Below are positions 18,525 through 28,051 of a stretch of 64,000 bases of DNA, one piece after another. Position 1 is the stretch's first letter. Each line of letters begins with the position of its first letter. The position numbers and the translations under genes were made by a program. The notes beneath the pieces were generated by a model that saw only the letters and a list, made by a program, of their open reading frames with translations, ran no database searches and had not been told where the DNA came from. Origin of the DNA: Bilifractor sp002394235 (GTDB lineage: Bacteria; Bacillota; Clostridia; Lachnospirales; Lachnospiraceae); the NCBI RefSeq assembly GCF_052118845.1, contig NZ_JBQKGJ010000006.1:1-64000 (forward strand). The letters are read 5' to 3'.

Positions 18525-18622
18525 AACGAGATAAAACACGCTGCGCGAGTTTTATCTCGCTATCGCGACGCTCGCCGCACACGAATACTTCGCATTCGGC
18601 TGCGGCTCACTGTTCGCGTAAA
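18525..18622 (-). repeat. 98-bp two-hairpin dispersed repeat, copy A (inverted)
   Basis: Reverse complement identical to copies C, D and E over 98 bp. It ends 9 bp before the RBS of the GH2 gene, so the GH2 transcript would carry the element in antisense orientation in its leader. Each element folds into a three-tier hairpin (CGCGA/TCGCG, GCCGCA/TGCGGC, CGAAT/ATTCG) followed by an 11-bp hairpin CGAGATAAAAC/GTTTTATCTCG. Confidence 0.95.
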
Positions 18623-18643
18623 TAAAAATTCAGGAGGCAGATC

Positions 18644-21226
18644 ATGATCCGATACGATTTTAACAATGACTGGACGGTAAAACATCTGGGAAGCAGCGAA
18701 GAAGGGATAAAGGTCCGGCTCCCATATGACGCCATGCTTCGCGAGAAAAGATCCGGGGAGAGCGCGGGAATGCTTAATGTCGGCTGGTTTGCCGGAGGCG
18801 ATTATGAATATGTTCATCGCTTCGAAGTGCCAGCGTCTTTTGAAGGAAGAAACGTGTTCCTCCTGTTTGAGGGAATCTACCGGAATGCTGAGATCTTCGT
18901 AAACGGATGCAAGGCGGTGTCGCGTCCGTACGGCTACACGCAGATCCAGACAGAAATATCAGCTTATCTGCATTATGGCGCCTCAAATGAAGTGCGGGTT
19001 GTGGCACATAATGCGGATCAGCCGAACAGCCGCTGGTACAGCGGCAGCGGAATTTACCGGCCGGTATGGATGTATGTCGGAGAGTCCGATTATATTCCGT
19101 TATATGGCCTGAAGGTTCGCACGGTGTCAGTGTGTGATTACAACAGCGAGCATACCTGCGGAAAAGCGCAGGTTGAGGTCCGTGTGCGGACCAGTGCCGC
19201 TGGTATGGTCAGTCTGCAAATGACGGATCCGGACGGAAAAAAAGCTGCATATGCAGAAGAGCAGTCCGCTGTGGTTTCTCCTGATGAAGAAGCTGTGTGT
19301 GGGGCTTCCGATGAAGCGGAAGAGTCAACGGCAGGAATTCACACAGAGAAAGACAGAAGGGCTGCGGAACATTTTGAGGCAGTATTCCACATTTCAATCG
19401 ACCGGGCACGACTCTGGAATCCGGGGCGCCCGGAGCTTTACCGGTGCCGCGCAAGGTTTGCGGATGACACCAGTGAGGTGACCTTTGGAGTCCGCGAGCT
19501 TTCCTGGGACGCAGAGCACGGTATGCAGATGAATGGAAAACGGCTGCTTCTGAAGGGCTGCTGCATTCATTCTGACAATCAGCTGCTGGGCGCGGAAACT
19601 TATCCGGAAGCCGAAGAGCGGAGAGTAAGGATTCTGATGGAAAACGGCTACAACGCCATTCGCAGCGCGCACAATCCGTCTTCGGAATATCTGCTTGAGG
19701 CATGCGACAGGCTGGGAATGCTGATGATGGATGAATATGTGGACTGCTGGTATATCCACAAGACGCGATTTGATTATGCCGGAGAGATGACAAAATGGTA
19801 TCGCGCAGATCTGCGTGATATGGTGGATAAAGATTACTGCCATCCGTCTGTAATTCTCTATTCTACAGGAAACGAGGTGGCGGAAACCGGCGAGAAGAGA
19901 GGCATTGCGCTGACCCGGGATATGACGGAATATCTTCACAGACTGGACGGCTCCCGCCCGGTCACCTGCGGCGTCAATATCTTCTTTAATCTGATGTATG
20001 CGATGGGCTTCGGCGTGTACAGCGATGAGAAGGCGGCAAAAGAGGCGGCCGCCGCAGAAAAGGCAGCAGAGCAGGGAAAGGAACGGAAGAAAAAGAAGAC
20101 GGTCGGCAGCGAGTTCTACAATCAGATGGCGGGCCTTCTCGGTGACAAGACGATGAAGCTCGGCGCAACGCTTCACGGCTGCGATGTCAAGACGAGGGAT
20201 GCGTTTGCCGCGATGGATGTTGCCGGCTACAATTACGGCATTTACCGCTACCGGCACGACCTGAAGAAGTATCCGGACCGGCTGATTCTCGGAAGTGAGA
20301 CCTTCTGCAACGATGCGCATGATTTTATGAATCTGGCGAAAAAGAACCCGCGTATCGTCGGTGATTTTGTGTGGGCAGGCATGGATTACCTCGGCGAGGC
20401 GGGAATCGGTTCCTGGGAATACGAGGATTACGCACCCAAGGACGCGGATCCGGCGGGATGGATTTCCGCGGGAAGCGGCAGAGTGGACCTTACGGGAAAA
20501 GCAATCGGCGAGGCCAGCTGGACCCGGGTCGCCCTCGAGCAGGAGACCGGCCCGTTTATCGCCGTAAAGCCGGTCTATCAGAACGGCAGGCATACCCCCT
20601 CTGCATGGAAGATGTCGGATGCCATCGAAAGCTGGTCCTGGAGAGGCTGCACCGGAAAGAAGGCAGAGATCGAGGTGTACGCCAGGGCGGAGCGTGTGGA
20701 GCTTTTTCTGAACGACAGAAAGGTCGGAGCCGCAAGACTGCACGGGAACTGCATTGCCAGATTCAAGGTTCCGTATGAGGACGGAGTGCTTCGCGCCGTT
20801 GCCTATAACGGTGATGACAACCGCATCGGAACCTGCCGGTTGGAAAGCGCAAAGGAGGAAACGACTCTTCAGGTGATACCGGAAGCTGCCATGGAGCGGA
20901 TTTCCGGCTGCGATACTCCGGATCTGACGGGAAAACGGCTCACCGCACAGGCCGGAAGGCTCTGCTATTTCCGCATTCGTTACACCGACAGGGACGGCAT
21001 CTGGAAGCCGATGGAAAAGCACAGAGTGCATATCGAGGTGGAAAACGGGGAACTTAAGGCACTTGGGAATGCCTGCCCCTACAATCCGGAAGGGTATCTG
21101 CAGGATACAGTTTCCACGTATTACGGAGAAGCACTCGCGATTGTACGCGCCGGTGAGAGCGGCACACTGAGGCTGACCTGCAGAGATGAAGAGAGAAGCC
21201 GGGACCTGGAGATGGAAATCGTGTAA
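18644..21226 (+). CDS. GH2 family beta-galactosidase-like glycosidase
   Basis: 860 residues without a signal peptide. Domain order: sugar-binding jelly roll (residues 1-165), Ig-like domain with an acidic insertion near 195-235, TIM barrel with acid/base Glu411 in STGNEVAE and nucleophile Glu552 in LGSETF, then DUF4982-like and Ig-like C-terminal domains. A Lys/Ala-rich helix (about residues 461-485) is inserted in the barrel. RBS AGGAGG at 18632-18637. The gene is bracketed by inverted copies of the 98-bp repeat. Galactosidase is the commonest activity; glucuronidase or others cannot be excluded. Confidence 0.9.
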   Translation: MIRYDFNNDWTVKHLGSSEEGIKVRLPYDAMLREKRSGESAGMLNVGWFAGGDYEYVHRFEVPASFEGRNVFLLFEGIYRNAEIFVNGCKAVSRPYGYTQIQTEISAYLHYGASNEVRVVAHNADQPNSRWYSGSGIYRPVWMYVGESDYIPLYGLKVRTVSVCDYNSEHTCGKAQVEVRVRTSAAGMVSLQMTDPDGKKAAYAEEQSAVVSPDEEAVCGASDEAEESTAGIHTEKDRRAAEHFEAVFHISIDRARLWNPGRPELYRCRARFADDTSEVTFGVRELSWDAEHGMQMNGKRLLLKGCCIHSDNQLLGAETYPEAEERRVRILMENGYNAIRSAHNPSSEYLLEACDRLGMLMMDEYVDCWYIHKTRFDYAGEMTKWYRADLRDMVDKDYCHPSVILYSTGNEVAETGEKRGIALTRDMTEYLHRLDGSRPVTCGVNIFFNLMYAMGFGVYSDEKAAKEAAAAEKAAEQGKERKKKKTVGSEFYNQMAGLLGDKTMKLGATLHGCDVKTRDAFAAMDVAGYNYGIYRYRHDLKKYPDRLILGSETFCNDAHDFMNLAKKNPRIVGDFVWAGMDYLGEAGIGSWEYEDYAPKDADPAGWISAGSGRVDLTGKAIGEASWTRVALEQETGPFIAVKPVYQNGRHTPSAWKMSDAIESWSWRGCTGKKAEIEVYARAERVELFLNDRKVGAARLHGNCIARFKVPYEDGVLRAVAYNGDDNRIGTCRLESAKEETTLQVIPEAAMERISGCDTPDLTGKRLTAQAGRLCYFRIRYTDRDGIWKPMEKHRVHIEVENGELKALGNACPYNPEGYLQDTVSTYYGEALAIVRAGESGTLRLTCRDEERSRDLEMEIV

Positions 21227-21325
21227 AAAGCCGAAGTGACGTGCAGGCGGCACAAACGCCGCGACAGGCAGACGAAGCCGGTCACATGCAGACCTGCTCC
21301 GTGCTGCGCAGTCCTGCATTTTTAC

Positions 21326-21422
21326 TTACGCGAACAGTGAGCCGCAGCCGAATGCGAAGTATTCGTGTGCGGCGAGCGTCGCGATAGCGAGATAAAACTC
21401 GCACAGCGTGTTTTATCTCGTT
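21326..21422 (+). repeat. 98-bp two-hairpin dispersed repeat, copy B
   Basis: Same element as A, C, D and E with two differences: the first base (C for T) and one base in the loop of hairpin 2 (CGCACAGCG). Lies after the GH2 gene; with copy A it forms inverted ends around GH2. A GC-rich stretch ending TGCATTTTTA just before it may be a weak terminator. The remaining gap to 21568 holds the RBS of the GH3 gene and nothing else I recognise. Confidence 0.93.
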
Positions 21423-21568
21423 CAACAGGTACGTGCGTTTTTGTACCGATTATGCTAAAAAATGAACCGTTCGCGCTAAAAAAGGATTTGGTTCCGTTTC
21501 TTCTTTATAATGAGAAGCATGGAACACAAATCCGCGCGGACGTTTTTTTATGTACAGGGAGGTAGAGA

Positions 21569-24500
21569 ATGAAAAGGAAAAAATCAGCCAGAGCATGGCG
21601 GGGACTTACCGGCGTGTCGGCGACCGTAATGGCAATTCTGGTTGCCGGTTCAACCGTTGCAAACGCAAATGCAGCCTTTATCAATACGAGACTGGGAACC
21701 GCCAGTCAGAAGATGGTCGATTCTTCTACAGAAGACAGCATGTACTATGACTCCGAATTTTCATCGCTGGAGGATATGTACAATGCGAAGGTAAAGCTGG
21801 CCGAGGAGATCGCCGGCGAGGGAACTGTACTTTTCAAAAATGACAATGCGGCACTTCCGCTTGCAAAGAATGAAAAGATTACGCTCTGGGGCATGAATTC
21901 ACATTATCCGACGCTGGGCGGCATGATTGGATCCTCAACAGCATCCGACACAAAGAACGGGCAGGTTCCGGTGGACCTGGAGCAGGCGTTCACCCAGAAG
22001 GGCTTCACGCTGAATCAGAACTTCATTGACCTGTATTCGAGCAAAGAGGCGTCTGAGTACATGAGAACCGGTTTCGGACAGCCCGGGCACGGCCTGATGC
22101 CGGCATTCACACCGACCTATGAGACACCGGCGGCTTATCCGGTCGGAGAGATTCCGGCCGATCTCTATACGGAGGATACGCTGAGCAGCGCCGATGATAC
22201 GACGGCAGTTGTCGTGATCTCGAGAGACTCTTCCGAGGCTGCAGACTATGAGCCGGGGATGAAGAATGCCACAAAGGGCGACTCTTTTGAGCGTCCGCTT
22301 GCTCTGTCAGATTATGAGAAGTCCATGATAGATCTCGCAAAGAAGCACAGCACAAAGGTTGTAGTTCTTCTGAATGCGGACAATCCGATGGAAATTGATT
22401 CGCTGAAGAAGGATCCGGATATTGATTCGATCGTATGGGCGGGAGAACCCGGAATGTACGGATTCCTCGGAGTTGTAGATGCTCTGGACGGAGATGCAAA
22501 TCCATCCGGAAAAATTACAGATACCTATGCGGTGAATTCGGTTTCCTCTCCTGCAATGCAGAATTTCGGGGTTTATACCTATACGAATGCATCCAACAAC
22601 GGCGGCACGCTGACCGAGGACAATAAGGCAGACTGGTTCGCGGTTGAGACCGAGGGAATCTACGACGGCTATAAGTATTATGAAACCCGTTATGAGGATC
22701 AGATGCTCGGTCAGGGCAATGCGGATGATAAGGCGGGGTCTTCTACCGGAGATGCCTGGGATTATCAGAATGAGGTTTCATACCCCTTCGGATATGGACT
22801 GTCTTACACGACCTTTGAACAGAAACTGAACAGCGTGGACGTATCTCTGGGAGATCAGGGAAGCGCCTCCGTTACCGTTACCAATACCGGAAAGACTGCC
22901 GGCAAGGACGTGGTGGAACTCTATGTACAGACACCATACACAGAGGGAGGCCTGGAAAAATCAGCGATTCAGCTGGTCGGCTTTGCGAAGACGTCCGAGC
23001 TCGCGCCGGGGGCGTCGGAGGATGTGACAGTTTCCTTTGATCCGCAGTACATGGCGTCCTATGACGAAACCGCAAAGGACGGAAATGGCGCGTGGGTTCT
23101 GGATGCCGGGGATTATTATTTCTCCATCGGAAACGGGGCACATGAGGCGCTGAATAACGTGCTGGCGAAAAAGACAGGCTCCACCGGCAAGCTGGAGATG
23201 ACGACGGATGATGAGAAGGCAAACCCGGACAATGCAATCGTCTGGAATCTTGACAAGCAGGATATCGATACCTATTCCAAAAACGTATCCAACCAGCTTC
23301 AGGACGCAGACATTAACAAGCAGATTCCGGACACGGCAGAGTATTCTACCAGAGCAGACTGGACAAAGGGATGGAAGACCGTGGATTCTCTGACACCGAC
23401 CGATGAGATGATGATCGGACTGACAAACAGCAAATATGAGCTTACCGAGAACGGTGACGGCGAGAGCTGGGGAGAGGACAGCGGTCTGAAGCTTATCGAT
23501 ATGGTTACGATTAAGGATGGAAAAATTACCGGCGTAACCGACATTAATGATGAAAAATGGGATAAGCTGGTATCTGAGATCACGCTGGATGAGGCAATCC
23601 AGTTTATCGAAAAGGGTGGAGATGACAATGAGAATATTGATTCCATTCTCCTTCCAAGATCCGATCAGAACGACGGTCCTCTCGGCTTCACCTATGACCA
23701 GGTAGCCGGATATTATATTCGCTGGGACAAGAACAGCGACACCAACCACCCGACTTATACGACAGCGGAAGATAAAGACGGCACCTACGCGGATAATGTC
23801 ATGCCGACAGAACCGGTTGTGGCTGCCACCTTTAATCAGGAGCTGGTTCACCGGGAAGGTGAGCTTCTTGGAGAGGGTGGCCTGTGGTCCAATGTTGCAG
23901 GAATCATTGCTCCAGGAATCAATCTTCACCGTGTGCCGTACAACGCGAGAAACCATGAGTATTATTCAGAGGATTCCGTGCTGACAGGAACTCTTGCGGT
24001 AAGCCTGTGCACAGGAATTCAGTCCAAGGGTATGTATGCGGAGCCGAAGCATCTGGCCGCAAACCATCAGGAAACAAACCGGTCCGGCATGTCTGTATTT
24101 TCCAATGAGCAGGGCATGCGCGAGAACGAGCTCAGAGGATTCCAGATGGTGCTGTCCACCAACAGTGCCGGAAATGTAATGACATCCTTTAACCGTCTGG
24201 GAACGGTTTTCGCAGGTGCAAACGAGAATCTGCTGATCAATATTCTGCGAAATGAGTGGGGATATGAAGGCGCGGTCGTAACCGATATGATCAATGGCGC
24301 CGATTACATGAACTGGAGGGATATCACCTTTGCAGGCGGCGGAAACTGCCTGACAACTTCTGCTTACGACACATCGAAAATCGGCACCATGGCAGCTTCA
24401 AAGGCACTCATCGCTAAGGATACTGCTTTCCAGAAGATGATGAAGACCAATATCAAGTACTGGCTGCACACACTGGCGGGAAGCCTCGTGATGAACGGAA

Positions 24501-24688
24501 TTACGCACACCACCGTGCTGAAGCATGTAACTCCGTGGTGGCAGGCGGCGATCTATGGAGGAATTGCCCTGTTCGCGGCGCTGACGGTTCTCTTCGCCGT
24601 ACTCTATGTTACCAAAGAACGCAAGCTCAAGGCTGTTCAGATCGTGGATGCATCCGGAGCAGACGCAGATGAGGAGGTAAAAAAATGA
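21569..24688 (+). CDS. Membrane-anchored GH3 beta-glucosidase with permuted domain order
   Basis: 1039 residues. A basic N terminus plus hydrophobic stretch (residues 17-36) looks like a signal/anchor and a second membrane helix lies at about 991-1014 (AIYGGIALFAALTVLFAVLY). The GH3 C-terminal alpha/beta domain comes first (VLFKNDNAALPLAKN ... FGYGLSYTTFEQ), then a fibronectin-III-like domain, then the (beta/alpha)8 catalytic domain with nucleophile Asp906 in VVTDMINGAD. This is the circularly permuted layout known for some GH3 enzymes. It probably works at the outer face of the membrane, releasing glucose from beta-glucosides. RBS GGGAGG. Overlaps the next gene by 4 nt. Confidence 0.92.
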   Translation: MKRKKSARAWRGLTGVSATVMAILVAGSTVANANAAFINTRLGTASQKMVDSSTEDSMYYDSEFSSLEDMYNAKVKLAEEIAGEGTVLFKNDNAALPLAKNEKITLWGMNSHYPTLGGMIGSSTASDTKNGQVPVDLEQAFTQKGFTLNQNFIDLYSSKEASEYMRTGFGQPGHGLMPAFTPTYETPAAYPVGEIPADLYTEDTLSSADDTTAVVVISRDSSEAADYEPGMKNATKGDSFERPLALSDYEKSMIDLAKKHSTKVVVLLNADNPMEIDSLKKDPDIDSIVWAGEPGMYGFLGVVDALDGDANPSGKITDTYAVNSVSSPAMQNFGVYTYTNASNNGGTLTEDNKADWFAVETEGIYDGYKYYETRYEDQMLGQGNADDKAGSSTGDAWDYQNEVSYPFGYGLSYTTFEQKLNSVDVSLGDQGSASVTVTNTGKTAGKDVVELYVQTPYTEGGLEKSAIQLVGFAKTSELAPGASEDVTVSFDPQYMASYDETAKDGNGAWVLDAGDYYFSIGNGAHEALNNVLAKKTGSTGKLEMTTDDEKANPDNAIVWNLDKQDIDTYSKNVSNQLQDADINKQIPDTAEYSTRADWTKGWKTVDSLTPTDEMMIGLTNSKYELTENGDGESWGEDSGLKLIDMVTIKDGKITGVTDINDEKWDKLVSEITLDEAIQFIEKGGDDNENIDSILLPRSDQNDGPLGFTYDQVAGYYIRWDKNSDTNHPTYTTAEDKDGTYADNVMPTEPVVAATFNQELVHREGELLGEGGLWSNVAGIIAPGINLHRVPYNARNHEYYSEDSVLTGTLAVSLCTGIQSKGMYAEPKHLAANHQETNRSGMSVFSNEQGMRENELRGFQMVLSTNSAGNVMTSFNRLGTVFAGANENLLINILRNEWGYEGAVVTDMINGADYMNWRDITFAGGGNCLTTSAYDTSKIGTMAASKALIAKDTAFQKMMKTNIKYWLHTLAGSLVMNGITHTTVLKHVTPWWQAAIYGGIALFAALTVLFAVLYVTKERKLKAVQIVDASGADADEEVKK

Positions 24689-25068
24689 AAAACAGAGCAG
24701 CAGGATTTTACCTGACACTGGCTGCCGCCATCCTGGCGGTAGCATCCATCATCATGTATACACGCGCCATGTACAAGACGCCGACGGTATTTGTCACTCT
24801 GGCAGCAGTAGTGGTGATCGAGGCTGTGACAATCATTCTGAACCGGAGGGGGCTGAACAGCTGGCTTCCGCTGGTCGGAGCAGTGCTGATGGGTTTTGCG
24901 GCCGGATATTCGTTTAAGCCGATGGTCAATCAGATCGGCTATGTGATTGCCGGGCTGGATCAGATCGACACACTGATTCCGTTCATCATTTTTGCAGGAA
25001 TTGCGATCGTCGGAATGCTGCTTTACCTGATTGCGGGGTTTTTGAAACAACAGAAGGATGAAAGATGA
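24685..25068 (+). CDS. Four-helix integral membrane protein coupled to GH3
   Basis: 127 residues with four predicted membrane helices (about 8-25, 33-51, 60-77, 95-117) and a short basic tail. Not recognised. It shares ATGA with the GH3 stop, so translation is probably coupled; the only clue to function is this tie to a membrane-anchored glucosidase. Confidence 0.75.
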   Translation: MKNRAAGFYLTLAAAILAVASIIMYTRAMYKTPTVFVTLAAVVVIEAVTIILNRRGLNSWLPLVGAVLMGFAAGYSFKPMVNQIGYVIAGLDQIDTLIPFIIFAGIAIVGMLLYLIAGFLKQQKDER

Positions 25069-25246
25069 ACAGACTGCGGAAGCGCAGCTGATCGGAAATG
25101 GAACGGCCGCTCAGAAAAGGGCGGCTGGTTTCAGGTTGAAATACCAGGTACGACTTTACGAAGCACCATCATGTTAAAATAATTGGTGTGTTAATTTTCT
25201 GAATGCTCTGCGAGTGGAAGCGGTCGAGGGAAAGGGGTGCAGATAA

Positions 25247-28051
25247 ATGCTGAGGATTCGTTCATTTACCGTGCAGAATCTGGAAGAGGGATGTGTGACA
25301 GATTCCTCAAACCCTGCGTTTTGGTGGGAGCTTGAGAGTACCGGAAAGGATGTGAAACAGACCCGCGCGGAACTTACCGTCGGAGACTGGACGGTGAAGC
25401 TCGCTGGGGAAAACCGTGCAGTTTATCGCGGCGCAAGTCTCAGGTCTTTTACAAGATACCGGGCGGAGCTTTGTGTCACGGATAATCACGGAGAGAACGC
25501 ATCGGCTGAGCTTTTCTTTGAGACGGGAAGAATGGGAGCACCCTGGATCGGAAGATGGATTACTGACGGCGCGTACCGTTTCACGGAGAAAAAGGCTTCT
25601 CCGGTCCCGATGCACTTCCGGAAATGTCTGAACCTTACGAAGAGAGTAAAAAGGGCGGTGCTGTACAGCACCGCTATGGGTATATATCAGTTCTATGCGG
25701 ATGGAGAGAGAGTCGGCGGAGATTATTTCGCCCCGGGCTTCACGGCATATGGGAAGCAGCTTCAATACCAGACATATGATCTTACGGAGCAGTTTGAAAA
25801 CTGTGGCACACACATTCTGACCGCGGTCGTCGGTGGCGGCTGGGCTGTCGGACGCTACACCTATAAAGAACGCTGCCGGATTTACGCGAACCGTCAGGCG
25901 CTTCTGGCTGAGGTCCGGATCTGGTTTGAGGATGGATCGGAGCAAGTGATCGGAACAGGATCCGACTGGGAGGTATCCATGAACGGACCGTTCCTCGCAG
26001 CGGAATTCTACAACGGCGAGTTCTTTGACGCAAGGCGCATGGCCATGCTCGGTCATGCTGCAGACAGAACAGACGCGGCAAATCAAACGGACGGATGGCA
26101 TCCGGCGTGTGAGGAAAAACTGAGAATTCACCCGGACATAATCGCACAGTACGGAGACCCCGTGCGTGCGCATGAGGTTTTCCGCCCCGTAGCAGTCACC
26201 CGCTCGCCATCCGGAAAGATTATTTTTGATTTTGGACAGAATTTTGCGGGAGTAATCCGCATTCTTTTGAAAGGAAGTGCCGGGCAGAAGATTACCATCA
26301 CCCATGCAGAAGTTCTGATGGACGGAGAATTGTACCGGGAGCCTCTTCGAAGTGCACGGCAGGAGGCTATTTATATTCTGAAGGACGGTGTGCAGGAGTA
26401 CGCGCCGTCTCTCACTTATATGGGATTTCGGTATGCTGCCGTCGAAGGCGCGGAAATAATGGCGTTTTCTGACGCCGCGGATCAGGCTGCGGAAATCCGT
26501 TCATCTTCCTGTGCTGCGGCTATTGAAGCGTATCATCAGAGATCCTCCTTCACTTCAGCCGGCGAGGCGGAGAACCCTACGGCTTCTGAAGGTGACCTGC
26601 CTCAGATTCTGAGGGTGGAAGCAGTGGCGCTGTATTCCGACATCCGTGACAACGGAAGCTTTTCCTGCTCGAATCCGGATCTGAACCGTCTTCAGGAGAA
26701 TATCCGGTGGGGCGCGAAGTCCAACTTTGTCGATATCCCGACGGATTGTCCGCAGAGAGATGAGCGGCTTGGCTGGACCGGCGATATCGCTCTTTTCTCA
26801 CGGACTGCAGTATATAATTTTGATATGTCGCGCTTCCTTGGAAAATGGCTGCGGGATGTGAAGGCGGAGCAGAGATGGGGCGGCGGGATTCCGATGATTG
26901 TCCCCTTCGTCAAGGTGTACTGGCAGTGGGAGCTGGTCGTGACGATGGCGGTGGATCACTGGGGAGACGCCTGTATCCTGGTGCCCTGGGCAGAATATCT
27001 TTCCAGGGGGGATTTATCCACCCTTGAGGAGATGTATCCGGTCATGGTGAAATATATCGACGCCTGCCGTTTCTGGGCCGGACTTTTTTCCCTCGGGAAG
27101 AGACGGTATATCTGGAAGCTTCTGCATCATTACGGCGACTGGTGCGCACCGGGAGTTGACATGTGGACATGGATGCGCAGAGGTGAGTATACGGCGACGG
27201 CCTGCCTGTCGAACTCGGCGGCAATCATGAGCCGGATTTCCGAGGCTCTCGGGAAAAAGAAAAACGCACGCAGATACCGGAAGCTGCATGAGGATACGGC
27301 TGACGCGTACCGGAGTCTTCTCATGGATCCGGACGGAAGGGTCAGGGATGAATTCCAGACCGCATACGTACTCCCCTTGTATTACGGAATGCTGCAGGGA
27401 GAGGACCGGAAGAAGGCGGCGGAACATCTGGCACGGATGGTAAGAAAAAATGGTTATCATATCGGAACAGGTTTTCCGGGAACGCCATATGTGCTGTTTG
27501 CGCTGGCAGATAACGGATATCCGCAGGAGGCGTTCCGCATGCTTTTGAATGATACGTGTCCGTCATGGCTCTATGAGGTAAAGACCGGAGGAACAACCAT
27601 CTGGGAGAGATGGGATGCACTTCGTGAGGACGGAAGCTGTAATACCGGGGAGGGTGACGGAACCGGAGGCATGGTGTCCTTCAACCACTACGCAAGCGGA
27701 GCGGTGGGAGATTTCTTTTACCGGAGAATCGCGGGGATCGAGCCGCTTGAGGCCGGGTACCGCAGATTCCGCATCCGTCCTCTGATCTGCCGTGATGAAG
27801 AAAATAATGGAAGGTTTTTCCTCACGCAGGCGAGAGGAAGCGTCAGAGGCGCGTACGGAGAAATTGTCAGTGACTGGAAAATTGTCGACGATACATTTGA
27901 AATTCATATCCGCGTTCCGGCTGGAACAACCTGCCGCGCAGAGCTTCCTGACGGAAGCTGCCATGAAGTGGGAAGCGGAAACTGGACCTACGCCGTAACG
28001 GTTGTCAAAGGAGAGGAAGGAGTACAGAGTGAAGATCACGAAAATTGCTGA
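25247..28051 (+). CDS. GH78 alpha-L-rhamnosidase
   Basis: 934 residues, no signal peptide. N-terminal beta-sandwich domains (to about 400), then an (alpha/alpha)6 barrel with the hallmark DIPTDCPQRDERLGWTGD region (Glu506 and Asp513 are the family's catalytic positions), and a C-terminal beta-sandwich. It hydrolyses terminal alpha-L-rhamnose from pectic or flavonoid glycosides after import. AAAGGGG precedes the ATG. The 3' end overlaps the start of the symporter gene by 23 nt, so both belong to one operon. Confidence 0.93.
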   Translation: MLRIRSFTVQNLEEGCVTDSSNPAFWWELESTGKDVKQTRAELTVGDWTVKLAGENRAVYRGASLRSFTRYRAELCVTDNHGENASAELFFETGRMGAPWIGRWITDGAYRFTEKKASPVPMHFRKCLNLTKRVKRAVLYSTAMGIYQFYADGERVGGDYFAPGFTAYGKQLQYQTYDLTEQFENCGTHILTAVVGGGWAVGRYTYKERCRIYANRQALLAEVRIWFEDGSEQVIGTGSDWEVSMNGPFLAAEFYNGEFFDARRMAMLGHAADRTDAANQTDGWHPACEEKLRIHPDIIAQYGDPVRAHEVFRPVAVTRSPSGKIIFDFGQNFAGVIRILLKGSAGQKITITHAEVLMDGELYREPLRSARQEAIYILKDGVQEYAPSLTYMGFRYAAVEGAEIMAFSDAADQAAEIRSSSCAAAIEAYHQRSSFTSAGEAENPTASEGDLPQILRVEAVALYSDIRDNGSFSCSNPDLNRLQENIRWGAKSNFVDIPTDCPQRDERLGWTGDIALFSRTAVYNFDMSRFLGKWLRDVKAEQRWGGGIPMIVPFVKVYWQWELVVTMAVDHWGDACILVPWAEYLSRGDLSTLEEMYPVMVKYIDACRFWAGLFSLGKRRYIWKLLHHYGDWCAPGVDMWTWMRRGEYTATACLSNSAAIMSRISEALGKKKNARRYRKLHEDTADAYRSLLMDPDGRVRDEFQTAYVLPLYYGMLQGEDRKKAAEHLARMVRKNGYHIGTGFPGTPYVLFALADNGYPQEAFRMLLNDTCPSWLYEVKTGGTTIWERWDALREDGSCNTGEGDGTGGMVSFNHYASGAVGDFFYRRIAGIEPLEAGYRRFRIRPLICRDEENNGRFFLTQARGSVRGAYGEIVSDWKIVDDTFEIHIRVPAGTTCRAELPDGSCHEVGSGNWTYAVTVVKGEEGVQSEDHENC

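Noticed and set aside
19394..21319. 641-codon open frame on the minus strand inside the GH2 gene
   Set aside because: It is antisense to a clear GH2 enzyme, lacks any family motif and arises from codon bias of the real gene. Similar antisense frames, such as those inside GH42 and GH5, were rejected for the same reason.
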